NCBI GenBank assembly: GCA_023667285.1 | Contig: JAMPAK010000001.1 | Location: 1,423,234-1,487,233, forward strand | DNA from: Muribaculaceae bacterium | GTDB taxonomy: Bacteria > Bacteroidota > Bacteroidia > Bacteroidales > Muribaculaceae | DNA: 64,000 nt | Direction: 5' to 3' | In this document: positions 54,267 through 63,397 of the stretch, in pieces | Layout of the letters: the number at the start of each line of letters is the position of its first letter | Position numbering within the stretch: position 1 is the first letter of the stretch | Notes under the pieces: model-generated | What the model saw: the letters and a program-made list of their open reading frames with translations, nothing else | Told to the model about the DNA's origin: nothing | Database searches by the model: none | Position numbers and translations under genes: made by a program

Positions 54267-55628
54267 ATGGCTCAGAAACCGTCAATTCCTAAAGGTACAC
54301 GAGACTTTTCGCCGGCTGAGATGGCCAGGCGCAACTATATATTCTCCACCATCCGCGAGGTTTTCAGCCTCTATGGATTCCAGCAGATAGAGACCCCCTC
54401 GATGGAGAACCTCTCCACCCTCATGGGTAAATATGGCGAGGAGGGTGACAAACTCCTCTTCAAAGTCCTCAACTCAGGCGACTTCCTCAAGGGTGTCGAC
54501 CAGGCTCTCCTCTCAGCAGCCGAGTCATCCAAGGTAGCCCCAGCCATATGCGAGAAAGGCCTGAGATACGACCTCACAGTCCCCTTCGCCCGCTTCGTGG
54601 TCATGCACCGCAACGAGCTCCAGATGCCCTTCAAACGCTACCAGATCCAGCCCGTATGGCGCGCTGACCGCCCTCAGAAAGGCCGCTACCGCGAGTTCTA
54701 TCAGTGTGACGCCGATGTAGTAGGCTCTGACTCCCTCATCAACGAGGCAGAGCTCATCAGCATGATCGACGAGGTATTCCGCCGTCTCTCCGTCCGGATC
54801 ACCATCAAACTCAACAACCGCAAGGTTCTGGCAGGAATTGCCGAGATAGCAGGCACCCCTGATAAGATTGTCGACATCACCGTGGCCATAGACAAGATTG
54901 ACAAAATCGGCCTCGAGAAGGTCAAGGAGGAGCTCGCCGAGCGCGGTCTCTCCCCCGAGGCCATCCAGACCATCACCCCCGTCATCACCCTCAGCGGCTC
55001 TAACGACGAGCGCCTCGCCGCACTCGACTCTCTCCTCGCCACCTCCGAGACAGGACGAAAGGGCGTCGAGGAACTGCGCGAGGTCATGATCATGGCATCA
55101 CACCTTGGCCTCACAGCCCCCATCGAGCTCGACGTCTCGCTGGCCCGCGGACTCAACTACTACACCGGGACTATCATCGAGGTGAAGGCCCTCGACGTCG
55201 AGATAGGCAGCATCACCGGCGGTGGCCGCTACGACAACCTCACAGGCGTCTTTGGCATGCCCGGACTCTCAGGCGTCGGAATCTCATTTGGCGCTGACCG
55301 CATCTACGATGTCCTCAACACACTCAACCTCTACCCCGCCGAGATCTCAGGAGCCGCCCGCGTGATGTTCACAAACTTCGGCCCCGCCGAGGCCCTCCGC
55401 TCCATGGAGATTATGCGCCGCCTGCGTGAGGCCGGCATTTCTGCCGAGATCTATCCTGACGCTGCCAAGATGAAAAAACAGATGGGCAGGGCTGACGCTC
55501 TCGGCATCCCCTTCGTCGCCATGATCGGTGAGACAGAACTCGCCGATGGAACAGTGACGCTCAAGGATATGACCACCGGTGAGCAGAAATCCGTCACCCC
55601 TGACCAACTTATCCAGACACTCAAATGA
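54267..55628 (+). CDS. hisS: Histidyl-tRNA synthetase
   Basis: Charges tRNA-His. The 453-residue class II enzyme shows [18 protein letters not shown], motif 2 in [20 protein letters not shown], the histidine-binding [15 protein letters not shown] and motif 3 [15 protein letters not shown]. The C-terminal anticodon domain is intact. The mlaE gene overlaps its stop by 4 bases. Confidence 0.97.
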   Translation: MAQKPSIPKGTRDFSPAEMARRNYIFSTIREVFSLYGFQQIETPSMENLSTLMGKYGEEGDKLLFKVLNSGDFLKGVDQALLSAAESSKVAPAICEKGLRYDLTVPFARFVVMHRNELQMPFKRYQIQPVWRADRPQKGRYREFYQCDADVVGSDSLINEAELISMIDEVFRRLSVRITIKLNNRKVLAGIAEIAGTPDKIVDITVAIDKIDKIGLEKVKEELAERGLSPEAIQTITPVITLSGSNDERLAALDSLLATSETGRKGVEELREVMIMASHLGLTAPIELDVSLARGLNYYTGTIIEVKALDVEIGSITGGGRYDNLTGVFGMPGLSGVGISFGADRIYDVLNTLNLYPAEISGAARVMFTNFGPAEALRSMEIMRRLREAGISAEIYPDAAKMKKQMGRADALGIPFVAMIGETELADGTVTLKDMTTGEQKSVTPDQLIQTLK

Positions 55629-56374
55629 TAATCTCTGACTCTCTCGCCACCTTTGGCCGATACTGCATATTCATGACGAGGGTGTGGAACGTCCCCGACA
55701 GATGGCAGACATTCCTCAGCCGAACTATCTTCGAGATAACAAAACTCGGCATAGACTCAATCCCCCTTGTCATAGTCATCTCCATCTTCATCGGCGCCGT
55801 CTGCACCATCCAGATGCAGCTCAACATCGTCTCTCCCCTCATCCCATCCTATTCGACGGGCCTGGCCACGAGAGAGATCATCCTCCTTGAGTTTTCCAAC
55901 TCCATCCTCTGCCTCATACTCGCAGGCAAGGTCGGGAGCAACATTGCCTCCGAGATTGGCACAATGAGAGTCACCGAACAGATTGACGCCCTCGACATCA
56001 TGGGCATAAACTCAGCCAACTTCCTCGTCCTCCCCAAGATTGTAGGCTTCCTCTTCTTCATGCCTGTCCTTGTGGTGTTCTGCGTGTTCACATCCTTCAT
56101 CGGCGGCGTCCTCATCTCCATCATCACAGGCATCATCCCCCTCAGTCAGTTCATCTATGGACTCCAGACCATGTTCCAGGAGTGGTATGTCTGGTATGGA
56201 CTCATCAAATCCCTCTTCTTCTCGTTCATCATCACATCCGTGGCATCCTTCTACGGATACTATGTGAAAGGTGGAGCCCTCGAGGTGGGCAAAGCCTCCA
56301 CAAACGCCGTCGTCGCCTCAAGCATACTCATACTTCTCCTCGACGTAATCCTCACCAAACTCCTCCTGCAATGA
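55625..56374 (+). CDS. mlaE: MlaE-like lipid ABC transporter permease
   Basis: The membrane subunit of an Mla/MCE-type phospholipid transporter. The 249-residue protein has five or so helices and the family segment [20 protein letters not shown], then [39 protein letters not shown] (given in two parts of the same helix-loop region: [20 protein letters not shown] and [20 protein letters not shown]). It couples with the ATPase encoded next. Such systems keep outer-membrane lipid asymmetry. Its start overlaps the hisS stop and its stop overlaps the mlaF start. Confidence 0.92.
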   Translation: MIISDSLATFGRYCIFMTRVWNVPDRWQTFLSRTIFEITKLGIDSIPLVIVISIFIGAVCTIQMQLNIVSPLIPSYSTGLATREIILLEFSNSILCLILAGKVGSNIASEIGTMRVTEQIDALDIMGINSANFLVLPKIVGFLFFMPVLVVFCVFTSFIGGVLISIITGIIPLSQFIYGLQTMFQEWYVWYGLIKSLFFSFIITSVASFYGYYVKGGALEVGKASTNAVVASSILILLLDVILTKLLLQ

Positions 56375-57147
56375 TCGAGGTAAAGAACGTAACAAAGTCG
56401 TTTGACGGAAAAACTATCCTTCACGACATCTCAGCCAAATTCGAGACCGGAAAGACAAATCTCATCATCGGTCAGAGCGGCTCAGGCAAAACCGTGCTCG
56501 TCAAGAGCATCATAGGCCTAGTCAGACCCGAGCAAGGACAGATCCTCTACGACGGACGAGACATCATGAAGATGGACCACAAGCAGGTCAAGGAACTGCG
56601 CAAGGAGATAGGAATGCTCTTTCAGGGCTCCGCTCTCTTCGACTCCGAGACCGTCCTTGGAAACGTCATGTTCCCCCTCACCATGTTCAGCGACATGACA
56701 GAGGCCGAGATCCGTGACCGCGCCGAGTTCTGCCTCGAGAGGGTAAACCTCAAAGGAGCCGACAACAAATATCCGTCCGAAATCTCAGGCGGCATGCAGA
56801 AGCGTGTCGCCATCGCACGCGCCATCGCCCTCAACCCCAAATATCTCTTCTGTGACGAGCCTAACTCCGGCCTCGACCCAAAGACCTCCATCGTCATCGA
56901 CGAGCTCCTCAGCGACATCACACACGAATACAACATCACCACCGTCATAAACACCCACGACATGAACTCCGTCCTGGGCATCGGCGAGAACATTGTGTTC
57001 ATCAACAAAGGTCACCGTGAATGGGTCGGCGACATGAAGGCCATCTATCACACTGCTAACGAGGCCCTCAACGAATTCGTCTTTGCCAACGACCTGTTCC
57101 AGAAGGTCAAGGACTATGTCCTCTCCACTGAGCGGCCCAGGCCATGA
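56371..57147 (+). CDS. mlaF: MlaF-like ABC transporter ATP-binding protein
   Basis: The 258-residue ATPase pairs with the MlaE permease. Walker A is IGQSGSGKTVLVKSI near residues 33-47, the ABC signature is SGGMQKRVAIARAIAL, Walker B is YLFCDEPNSGLDP, and the switch histidine is in NTHDMNS. The in-frame ATG at 56182 lies within mlaE, so 56371 (ATGA overlap) is right. No MCE (mlaD) gene follows here. Confidence 0.93.
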   Translation: MIEVKNVTKSFDGKTILHDISAKFETGKTNLIIGQSGSGKTVLVKSIIGLVRPEQGQILYDGRDIMKMDHKQVKELRKEIGMLFQGSALFDSETVLGNVMFPLTMFSDMTEAEIRDRAEFCLERVNLKGADNKYPSEISGGMQKRVAIARAIALNPKYLFCDEPNSGLDPKTSIVIDELLSDITHEYNITTVINTHDMNSVLGIGENIVFINKGHREWVGDMKAIYHTANEALNEFVFANDLFQKVKDYVLSTERPRP

Positions 57148-57950
57148 ACCCCATAAGGATTGACTCACTCGACACCCCCGGCATCGAGGTCTTCTCAACC
57201 CTCACCGAGGCTCAGTTGCGCTCAAGGCTCGACCCCGCAAAAGGCATCTTCATAGCCGAGAGCCCAAAGGTGATTGCCGTAGCCATGGATGCGGGCTGCC
57301 AGCCCGTGTCGATGCTCTGTGAAGAGCGTCACATCACCGGCGACGCCGCACCTTTGATTGCCCGACACCCTGAGATGACCCTCTTCACAGGCAGCCGCGA
57401 GGTGCTCGCCCGTCTCACAGGCTACACTCTCACCCGCGGTGTGCTGTGTGCCATGCGTCGCCCCGTCCCTCTCCCCCTCGAGAGTGTCTGCACCCCGGAC
57501 TCCCACCGGATTGTGGTGATCGACGGCGTCGTCGACACCACAAACATCGGAGCCATATTCCGCTCGGCCGCCGCGCTCGGCATAGACGGCGTGCTCCTCA
57601 CCCCCTCTTCATGCGACCCCCTCAACCGCCGCTCCATACGTGTCTCCATGGGCTCAGTCTTCCTGGTGCCATGGACATGGCTCGAGGGCGGCCTCGACCC
57701 CCTTCATGCCCTCGGATTCAAGACAGTGGCCATGGCCCTGACAGACAAGTCGGTCTCCATTGATAGCCCTGAGCTCTGTTCAGAGCCTCGTCTTGCCATA
57801 GTCATGGGAACCGAAGGAGACGGACTCCCTCAGTCCACAATTGACGCGGCCTCCTACACGGCGCGCATCCCCATGCACCACAATGTCGACTCCCTCAACG
57901 TCGCCGCAGCCGCAGCCGTTGCCTTCTGGCAGCTCCGCCATAGGCCATAA
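57144..57950 (+). CDS. SpoU/TrmH-family RNA methyltransferase
   Basis: A 268-residue SPOUT enzyme that methylates a 2'-hydroxyl in rRNA or tRNA using SAM. Visible motifs are VDTTNIGAIFRSAAALGIDG (motif 1), the AIVMGTEGDGLP (motif 2) and IPMHHNVDSLNVAAAAAVAF (motif 3), which form the trefoil-knot SAM site. An N-terminal substrate-binding domain (about 15-100) precedes. The exact RNA target is unknown. It overlaps mlaF by 4 bases, and a hairpin follows its stop. Confidence 0.92.
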   Translation: MNPIRIDSLDTPGIEVFSTLTEAQLRSRLDPAKGIFIAESPKVIAVAMDAGCQPVSMLCEERHITGDAAPLIARHPEMTLFTGSREVLARLTGYTLTRGVLCAMRRPVPLPLESVCTPDSHRIVVIDGVVDTTNIGAIFRSAAALGIDGVLLTPSSCDPLNRRSIRVSMGSVFLVPWTWLEGGLDPLHALGFKTVAMALTDKSVSIDSPELCSEPRLAIVMGTEGDGLPQSTIDAASYTARIPMHHNVDSLNVAAAAAVAFWQLRHRP

Positions 57951-57953
57951 AAA

Positions 57954-57984
57954 TAGGGCGCGTCGCATCACGCGAAACGCCCTA
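57954..57984. terminator. Possible terminator between convergent genes
   Basis: TAGGGCG (57954-57960) and CGCCCTA (57978-57984) form a 7-base stem, with an inner CGCG pairing. No long T-run follows on the plus strand; on the minus strand a weak ATTTTTA follows. Position between convergent genes supports the call. Confidence 0.45.
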
Positions 57985-58031
57985 CCAATTAACATGAAAA
58001 ATTTGTTACTTAGTGACGATTTTATCGACAC

Positions 58032-59531
58032 TTAACAATACTTGCCCCAGTTCACATTTCGCATGTCCCCTGAAGCAAGAAATTCGGTGTGGAATGCCAG
58101 TGAAGCCTCCAGTGTGTGGGGGGTCTGGCCGCCGCGGGTCGACAGCTTAAGATAATCCCGAAGCGATTCCCTATACATCGGATGTGCGCAGTTGTCGATG
58201 ATGGCGTGTGCGCGCTCCACAGGGTCGAGGCCACGAAGGTCGGCTATGCCCTGGTCTGTGACGAGGATGTCCACAGAGTGCTCCGAGTGGTCCACATGAG
58301 ACACCATCGGGACAATGTTCGAGATCTTTCCTTCTTTAGTGATGGAGGGGCAGGAGAAGATGGCGATATAGGCATTGCGGGTGAAGTCGCCTGAGCCGCC
58401 GATCCCGTTCATCATCCTTGTGCCGGTCACGTGTGTAGAGTTGATGTTGCCGAAGATGTCAGCCTCGAGAGCCGTGTTCATGGCTATCACTCCCAGTCGG
58501 CGGATCACCTCCGGATTGTTCGAGATCTCAGAGGGTCGGAGCACCATGTGTTCCTTAAAGAAGTCGATGTTTGATATGACCTCATCCTCCACCTCGTTGC
58601 TCACAGTGATGGAGCATGACGACCCAAACTTGCAGCGGCCCTTCTTGATCAGGTCTATCACGGCATCCTGCATGACCTCCGTATACATCTCGAAGGGAGG
58701 AATCTCCTTGGCGTCAGCAAGCCCATAGAGCACAGCGTTGGCCACATTGCCCACACCTGACTGCAGGGGAAGGAACGAGGCGGGGATACGTCCGGCCTTG
58801 AGCTCATTGATGAGGAACCGGCACACATTGGCGCCTATCATCTGTGTTGTCTCGTCGAGCGGCGTGAAGGGTTTCACACCCTCATAGTTGTCGCTCATTA
58901 CGACGCCCACAATCTTCTCCGGGTCAATCTTGAGAACCGGTGAGCCGATGCGGTCGCTGGGCTTGAAGATAGGTATCACATCGCGGTGAGGAGGATCGAG
59001 AGGCAGATAGATGTCGTGCAGGCCATAGAGGGCATGACGGAGTTTTTCGTTGAGCTCGATGATGATCTTGTCTGCCATCTTGGCTATGGTGGGGACATTG
59101 CCCACACCCGTGCCCACAACGGCCGTGCCGTCATCCTGGATATCGCTCACCTCGATGATGGCGAGATCCAGTTTGTCACCGAAAAATCCATAGCGCAGTT
59201 TCTGGGCTGCCTCCGAGAGATGGAGGTCAAAATAATGTGCGTCATGCGAGTTGATGCGCTTGCGCAAGTCCGGATGATTCTGATAAGGTGTGCGCTTCCC
59301 GATCGCATTCGCACGTGCCAGGATGCCGTCACACTTGTCGGAGGTCGAGGCTCCTGTGATGATGTTGATCTTGAATGGCTCGCCTTGCTCATGCAGACGC
59401 TCTGCCTTGGCGGCGATGGCCTGGGTCACAACCTTCGGTGAGCCGGGGGCTGTGAATCCTGAGAAACCGCAGCGCGCATCGTTAAAAAAGAGGTCGGCTG
59501 CTTCTTCGGGGGTGAGAATGGGAAATCTCAT
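58032..59531 (-). CDS. Acetyl-CoA hydrolase/transferase, succinate-type
   Basis: A 499-residue CoA transferase resembling succinyl-CoA:acetate CoA-transferase. Segments include DARCGFSGFTAPGSPKVV, LPLQSGVGNVANAVLYGLAD, the covalent glutamate in PPFEMYTEVMQDAVIDLI, and the MNGIGGSGDFTRNAYI loop. It would exchange CoA between succinyl-CoA or acetyl-CoA and free acid, fitting the acetate/succinate fermentation of gut Bacteroidota; a pure hydrolase role cannot be excluded. It is the likely monocistronic end of the minus strand here. Confidence 0.92.
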   Translation of the reverse strand: MRFPILTPEEAADLFFNDARCGFSGFTAPGSPKVVTQAIAAKAERLHEQGEPFKINIITGASTSDKCDGILARANAIGKRTPYQNHPDLRKRINSHDAHYFDLHLSEAAQKLRYGFFGDKLDLAIIEVSDIQDDGTAVVGTGVGNVPTIAKMADKIIIELNEKLRHALYGLHDIYLPLDPPHRDVIPIFKPSDRIGSPVLKIDPEKIVGVVMSDNYEGVKPFTPLDETTQMIGANVCRFLINELKAGRIPASFLPLQSGVGNVANAVLYGLADAKEIPPFEMYTEVMQDAVIDLIKKGRCKFGSSCSITVSNEVEDEVISNIDFFKEHMVLRPSEISNNPEVIRRLGVIAMNTALEADIFGNINSTHVTGTRMMNGIGGSGDFTRNAYIAIFSCPSITKEGKISNIVPMVSHVDHSEHSVDILVTDQGIADLRGLDPVERAHAIIDNCAHPMYRESLRDYLKLSTRGGQTPHTLEASLAFHTEFLASGDMRNVNWGKYC

Positions 59532-59587
59532 ACGTTACTGTGTATATTTGCTCTATTTAAGGTTCTGTTGATAAGAGAGGAGCGCTT

Positions 59588-60037
59588 TCAGAATTCTTTC
59601 CTGCGGAGAATCTCTGTGTCAATCACCGCCCGGCGCCAGCGCTCATAGTGGGAGGCCAGGGCTGCCTCCCTCTCCTTGTCGGTTCCATAGATTGACTCGT
59701 TCACCACTTCGCCCATGCCTGGCTTTCCTTCGGCGGTCACCCTGACTCCTTCGTGCGGAAGTGGGGATTTCTTCCTGGACTTCTCTTTCTCCTTTGGCAC
59801 CTTCTTTAGTTTCTCTTTCGGCTCCGGGGTCGAAAGGATAGTCTGGGGTCCTAACGGCGGAGGGGTCTCCTCAAAGTTCACATGAGGATTGTTGAATTGA
59901 GCCCATAATTCATCTAAGGGCACCGGCGGTGGCGTCCCTTCATCCCGGTCGGCCTCCTGCTTGCGGTTGGCCTTCCGGAATTGCTCCCAGCCTATGCCGA
60001 GAGCCAAGATGACAATCCAGATGATGAATTGCTCCAT
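59588..60037 (-). CDS. Small membrane-anchored protein of unknown function
   Basis: A 149-residue protein: an N-terminal membrane helix (residues about 3-17, FIIWIVILALGIGW), then a polar region, Pro-rich near residues 35-75 and Lys/Glu/Ser-rich (EKLKKVPKEKEKSRKKSP) about 75-92, then a charged, helical C-terminus (AALASHYERWRRAVIDTEIL). It is probably an inner-membrane protein with a cytosolic tail. I do not recognise a family. The start at 60037 was chosen because the longer frame to 60145 covers its own promoter. It is divergent from miaB. Confidence 0.7.
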   Translation of the reverse strand: MEQFIIWIVILALGIGWEQFRKANRKQEADRDEGTPPPVPLDELWAQFNNPHVNFEETPPPLGPQTILSTPEPKEKLKKVPKEKEKSRKKSPLPHEGVRVTAEGKPGMGEVVNESIYGTDKEREAALASHYERWRRAVIDTEILRRKEF

Positions 60038-60053
60038 TATGGGGAAAAATGTG

Positions 60054-60061
60054 TAATTTTG
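60054..60061 (+). promoter_or_regulatory. -7 promoter box for the miaB operon
   Basis: TAATTTTG, with a TTG near 60029-60031 as a -33 partner at 22 bases. It lies 71 bases before the miaB ATG. It faces another -7 box on the minus strand two bases away. Confidence 0.65.
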
Positions 60062-60063
60062 TG

Positions 60064-60095
60064 CAAAATTACTCAATATTGGCCGTTTACCCAAA
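60064..60095 (-). promoter_or_regulatory. Promoter of the small membrane protein gene
   Basis: On the minus strand TTTG (60095-60092) and TAATTTTG (60071-60064) are 20 bases apart. Together with the plus-strand box it makes a perfect inverted repeat with a 2-base centre. Confidence 0.75.
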
Positions 60096-60132
60096 AACGG
60101 CGCCAAAAAAGTCGAACATACGACCATTAAAA

Positions 60133-61473
60133 ATGACAGATACACGAAAACTGTATATAGAGACTTACGGCTGTCAGATGAATGTGGCAGACAGCGAGGT
60201 GGTGGCTTCCATCATGGCCACAGCCGGATATGACACTGTCTCATCCATCGATGAGGCTGACGCCATCCTCCTCAACACATGCTCCATCCGTGACAATGCC
60301 GAGCAGAAGATTGTCTCACGTCTCACCTTCCTCAACTCCCTGCGCCGCCGCCGTGGCCGCGAGCTCCCACGGCTCATCATCGGTGTCGTCGGCTGCATGG
60401 CAGAGAGGGTTAAGGAAGACCTGGTCAACAACCACGGAGTCGACCTGGTGGCCGGCCCCGACGCTTACAACGACCTCCCCAATCTTTTTGCATCTGTCGA
60501 GGCCGGTGAGAAGGCTGTCAATATTGAGCTCAGCACCACCGAGACCTATCGCGACATCATACCATCCCGTCTGGGTGTCCAGAAGGTGGCAGGTTTCATA
60601 TCCATAATGCGCGGATGCAATAATTTCTGCTCATATTGCATCGTCCCCTACACTCGTGGTCGTGAACGCTCACGCGAGCCGGAGAGCATCCTGGCCGAGT
60701 TGGCCGATCTCAACGCCAAAGGCTTCAGGGAGGCCACCCTCCTGGGCCAGAACGTCAACAGTTACCGATATGAGTATCCCGATGGCCGCGTTGTCGATTT
60801 CCCTGCGCTGCTTAGTCTTGTGGCCGAGGCCGCCCCTGAGATGAGAATCAGATTCACCACCTCTCACCCCAAGGATATGAGTGACGAAACAATCGCCGTC
60901 ATCGCTTCTCACCCCAACATATGCCGCCACATCCATCTGCCGGTGCAGTCAGGATCCGACAAAGTGCTGAAGGCCATGAACCGCAAGTATACACGCGAGT
61001 GGTATCTTGGACGCATCGCCGCCATCCGCAAGGCCATCCCTGACTGTGGCATCTCCACCGATCTCTTCACCGGATTTCACGATGAGACCGAGGAAGATTT
61101 CCAGCAGACCCTCTCGCTGATGAGGGAGGTGGGATTCGACTCTGCCTTCATGTTCAAATACTCAGAGCGACCCGGCACGCTTGCCGCGCGTACAATGCCT
61201 GACAATATCCCCGAGGATGTGAAGATTGAACGGCTGAACCGCATGATAGCCCTGCAGAACGAACTCTCCCTCGAGTCAAACCGCAAGGATGTCGGCAAGG
61301 AGTTTGACGTCCTCGTGGAGAGTGTCTCAAAACGCTCCAAAGAGCAGTTCGTTGGACGCAACTCCCAGAACAAGGCTGTTGTCCTTCCACGTGGCGACTA
61401 TCGTGTGGGCGACACCGTGAGGGTGCGAGTTGTCTCGGCCTCATCCGCCACTCTCCTCGCCGAACTCCTATGA
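60133..61473 (+). CDS. miaB: tRNA-2-methylthio-N6-dimethylallyladenosine synthase
   Basis: Adds a methylthio group to i6A37 of tRNAs. The 446-residue protein has the three expected parts: the N-terminal MTTase domain (YIETYGCQMNVADSEVV, cysteines near 15, LNTCSIRDNAEQKI and GVVGCMAERVKED), the radical SAM domain with MRGCNNFCSYCIVPYTRGRE (CxxxCxxC) and a C-terminal TRAM domain. The ATG at 60133 is preferred because the frame's ATG at 60049 precedes the -7 box. It overlaps tilS by 4 bases. Confidence 0.95.
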   Translation: MTDTRKLYIETYGCQMNVADSEVVASIMATAGYDTVSSIDEADAILLNTCSIRDNAEQKIVSRLTFLNSLRRRRGRELPRLIIGVVGCMAERVKEDLVNNHGVDLVAGPDAYNDLPNLFASVEAGEKAVNIELSTTETYRDIIPSRLGVQKVAGFISIMRGCNNFCSYCIVPYTRGRERSREPESILAELADLNAKGFREATLLGQNVNSYRYEYPDGRVVDFPALLSLVAEAAPEMRIRFTTSHPKDMSDETIAVIASHPNICRHIHLPVQSGSDKVLKAMNRKYTREWYLGRIAAIRKAIPDCGISTDLFTGFHDETEEDFQQTLSLMREVGFDSAFMFKYSERPGTLAARTMPDNIPEDVKIERLNRMIALQNELSLESNRKDVGKEFDVLVESVSKRSKEQFVGRNSQNKAVVLPRGDYRVGDTVRVRVVSASSATLLAELL

Positions 61474-62780
61474 GCCTGCTTGAGAAGGTCACAGTCTTCA
61501 GCCGGGAGAACCGTCTCTTTCCCCACAGCGCCCCGGTCGGCGTTGGACTCAGCGGTGGGGCTGACTCAGTGGCTCTCCTGCGAGTGCTGCTCAGTATGGG
61601 TGTGACGGTCAAGGCATACCATTGCAATTTTCACCTGCGTGGCCTGGAGAGCGACCGCGACGAGGCTTTCTGCCGCAGTCTCTGTGATGGCCTGGGAGTT
61701 GATCTCACGGTGAGACATTTCGACGTCCAGGCCCGCATGAAGGAGTCGGGCGAGTCTGTCGAGATGGCCTGCAGGTCCCTGCGTTATCAGTGGTGGGACT
61801 CCCTCCCCCTGTCGCGCTTTGCCGTTGCCCATCATGCTGACGATAATGTCGAGACCCTCTTCCTCAACATGATGCGTGGCAGTGGCCTGAGAGGCATGAG
61901 AGGCATGCAGCCTGTCAACGGAAAGATTGTGCGCCCCCTGCTGTGTGTCACACGCAGCGAGATTCTCCGGTTCCTGGCACGCCTCAATCAGCACTATGTC
62001 ACAGACTCGACAAACGCCTCCGACGATTTCCGCCGCAACCGCCTCCGCAATACGATCATACCTCATCTTGAGCAGCTTTTTCCCGGAGCCATTGCCGGCA
62101 TAATGCGGACGCAGTCCATACTGTCGGCAAACAGCCGGATTTTCGACCGGTTCATCAATGATGCCCGGCCCGAGTTCCTGAATCCTCAAACGGGTATTGT
62201 GCGCATTGATGAGATTGAATCCCGTTATGGCGACGACGCCCCGGAGATTCTCTATGAACTAGTCGCCCCCGGCGGCTTGACAATCAAGCAGTGCGCCGAT
62301 ATATTCAACAGCACAGCCACCCATTCAGGCCGCCTGTTCAGATGTAAGGATGGCCGGGTCTATGCCGTTGGCCGAGGGACGCTCGTCCCTTATCTCGACG
62401 ATTCACCACCTATGGGAATCACCCGGCTCAACGAATACCCGTTCAGCATGGAGGAGATAGGCCCCGAGAAATTCCGCTCAATGCTCCCCCCTCCACGCAA
62501 TGTGATGTTCCTTGACGCCGACATGCTCACCCCGCATCCCACCTTCCTCTTGCGTCCATGGGCCAAGGGCGACAGGATGGCTCCCTTCGGACTGAATGCC
62601 ACAAAACTTGTGAGCGATATCTATAATGACAATAAGATTGGAGTGGCCGAGCGCCGGAGATATCCCATACTCGAGATGGAAGGAAAAATCCTCTGGGTGT
62701 GTGGCTTGAGACCCTCACGCCACTATGCAGTCACTCCGCAGACCCGTAGAATACTCAAAATCGAATATCACCAACCATGA
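61470..62780 (+). CDS. tilS: tRNA(Ile)-lysidine synthetase
   Basis: Changes C34 of tRNA-Ile(CAU) to lysidine so that it reads AUA. The 436-residue protein has the PP-loop VGLSGGADSVALLRVLL near residues 27-43, the HHADDNVETLFLNMMRGSGL segment, and a C-terminal TilS domain ending LRPSRHYAVTPQTRRILKIE. Cotranscribed with miaB, both being anticodon-loop modifiers. The regulator that follows overlaps by 4 bases. Confidence 0.94.
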   Translation: MSLLEKVTVFSRENRLFPHSAPVGVGLSGGADSVALLRVLLSMGVTVKAYHCNFHLRGLESDRDEAFCRSLCDGLGVDLTVRHFDVQARMKESGESVEMACRSLRYQWWDSLPLSRFAVAHHADDNVETLFLNMMRGSGLRGMRGMQPVNGKIVRPLLCVTRSEILRFLARLNQHYVTDSTNASDDFRRNRLRNTIIPHLEQLFPGAIAGIMRTQSILSANSRIFDRFINDARPEFLNPQTGIVRIDEIESRYGDDAPEILYELVAPGGLTIKQCADIFNSTATHSGRLFRCKDGRVYAVGRGTLVPYLDDSPPMGITRLNEYPFSMEEIGPEKFRSMLPPPRNVMFLDADMLTPHPTFLLRPWAKGDRMAPFGLNATKLVSDIYNDNKIGVAERRRYPILEMEGKILWVCGLRPSRHYAVTPQTRRILKIEYHQP

Positions 62781-63331
62781 GGCTGAAGATAAAAGGAATG
62801 GTGTGCAACCATTGTGTCGAGGCCGTGCGCCGCGTCCTCAGCGAGGCTGGACTCACTGTCAAGAACGTCTCCCTGGGGGAGGCCGAGGTCGAGGAATCCC
62901 TCGACGACGACGCCCTCCGAATGCTCGACTCCCTGCTTGCATCCCAAGGGTTCAGCAGACCCATCTCCCCAGACGAGGCTCTTGTCGAGCGCATCAAGCA
63001 GGCTGTCATCCGCCATGTCAGAGCCGCAGACCGGTGTCGGCTCAACCTCTCCGCATGTCTTGAAGAACATCTCCACACACCCTACGACACCCTCAGCCGC
63101 GTCTTCTCATCATTGGAAGGACGCACAGTCGAGAAATATCAGATAGCCCAGAGAGTAGAATGGGTCAAAGAACTCCTGGGCTACGGAGAGATGACAGTCG
63201 CCGAGATAGCCGACTACACAGGCTACTCCAGCGCCGCCCACCTCTCGCGCCAATTTAAATCAGTCACTGGCCTCACCCCCTCACAATACCAAGCCACCAC
63301 CTCCACCCGCCACCCCCTCAACGAAATCTAA
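62777..63331 (+). CDS. HMA-AraC fusion transcription regulator
   Basis: A 184-residue protein with an N-terminal heavy-metal-associated domain (about residues 1-65; metal motif GMVCNHC, Cys10 and Cys13) and a C-terminal AraC-type DNA-binding domain (about 80-178), with helix-turn-helix segments MTVAEIADYTGYSSAAHLSR and FKSVTGLTPSQYQ. The HMA part suggests sensing of copper or a similar soft metal. No copper pump or efflux gene is adjacent in the window; the gene is instead translationally coupled to tilS. I recall similar fusions in other Bacteroidota, so it is unusual but not unique. Confidence 0.88.
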   Translation: MRLKIKGMVCNHCVEAVRRVLSEAGLTVKNVSLGEAEVEESLDDDALRMLDSLLASQGFSRPISPDEALVERIKQAVIRHVRAADRCRLNLSACLEEHLHTPYDTLSRVFSSLEGRTVEKYQIAQRVEWVKELLGYGEMTVAEIADYTGYSSAAHLSRQFKSVTGLTPSQYQATTSTRHPLNEI

Positions 63332-63397
63332 CGCCCCCAACCTGCGACCACCGAGACTTTGCGATGAAGCGAAACCTCGCAACCACAGGTAGCAAAC

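Noticed and set aside
59543-59550. Plus-strand TATATTTG box upstream of nothing
   Set aside because: It points into the 3' end of the minus-strand small membrane protein gene and no plus-strand gene follows.
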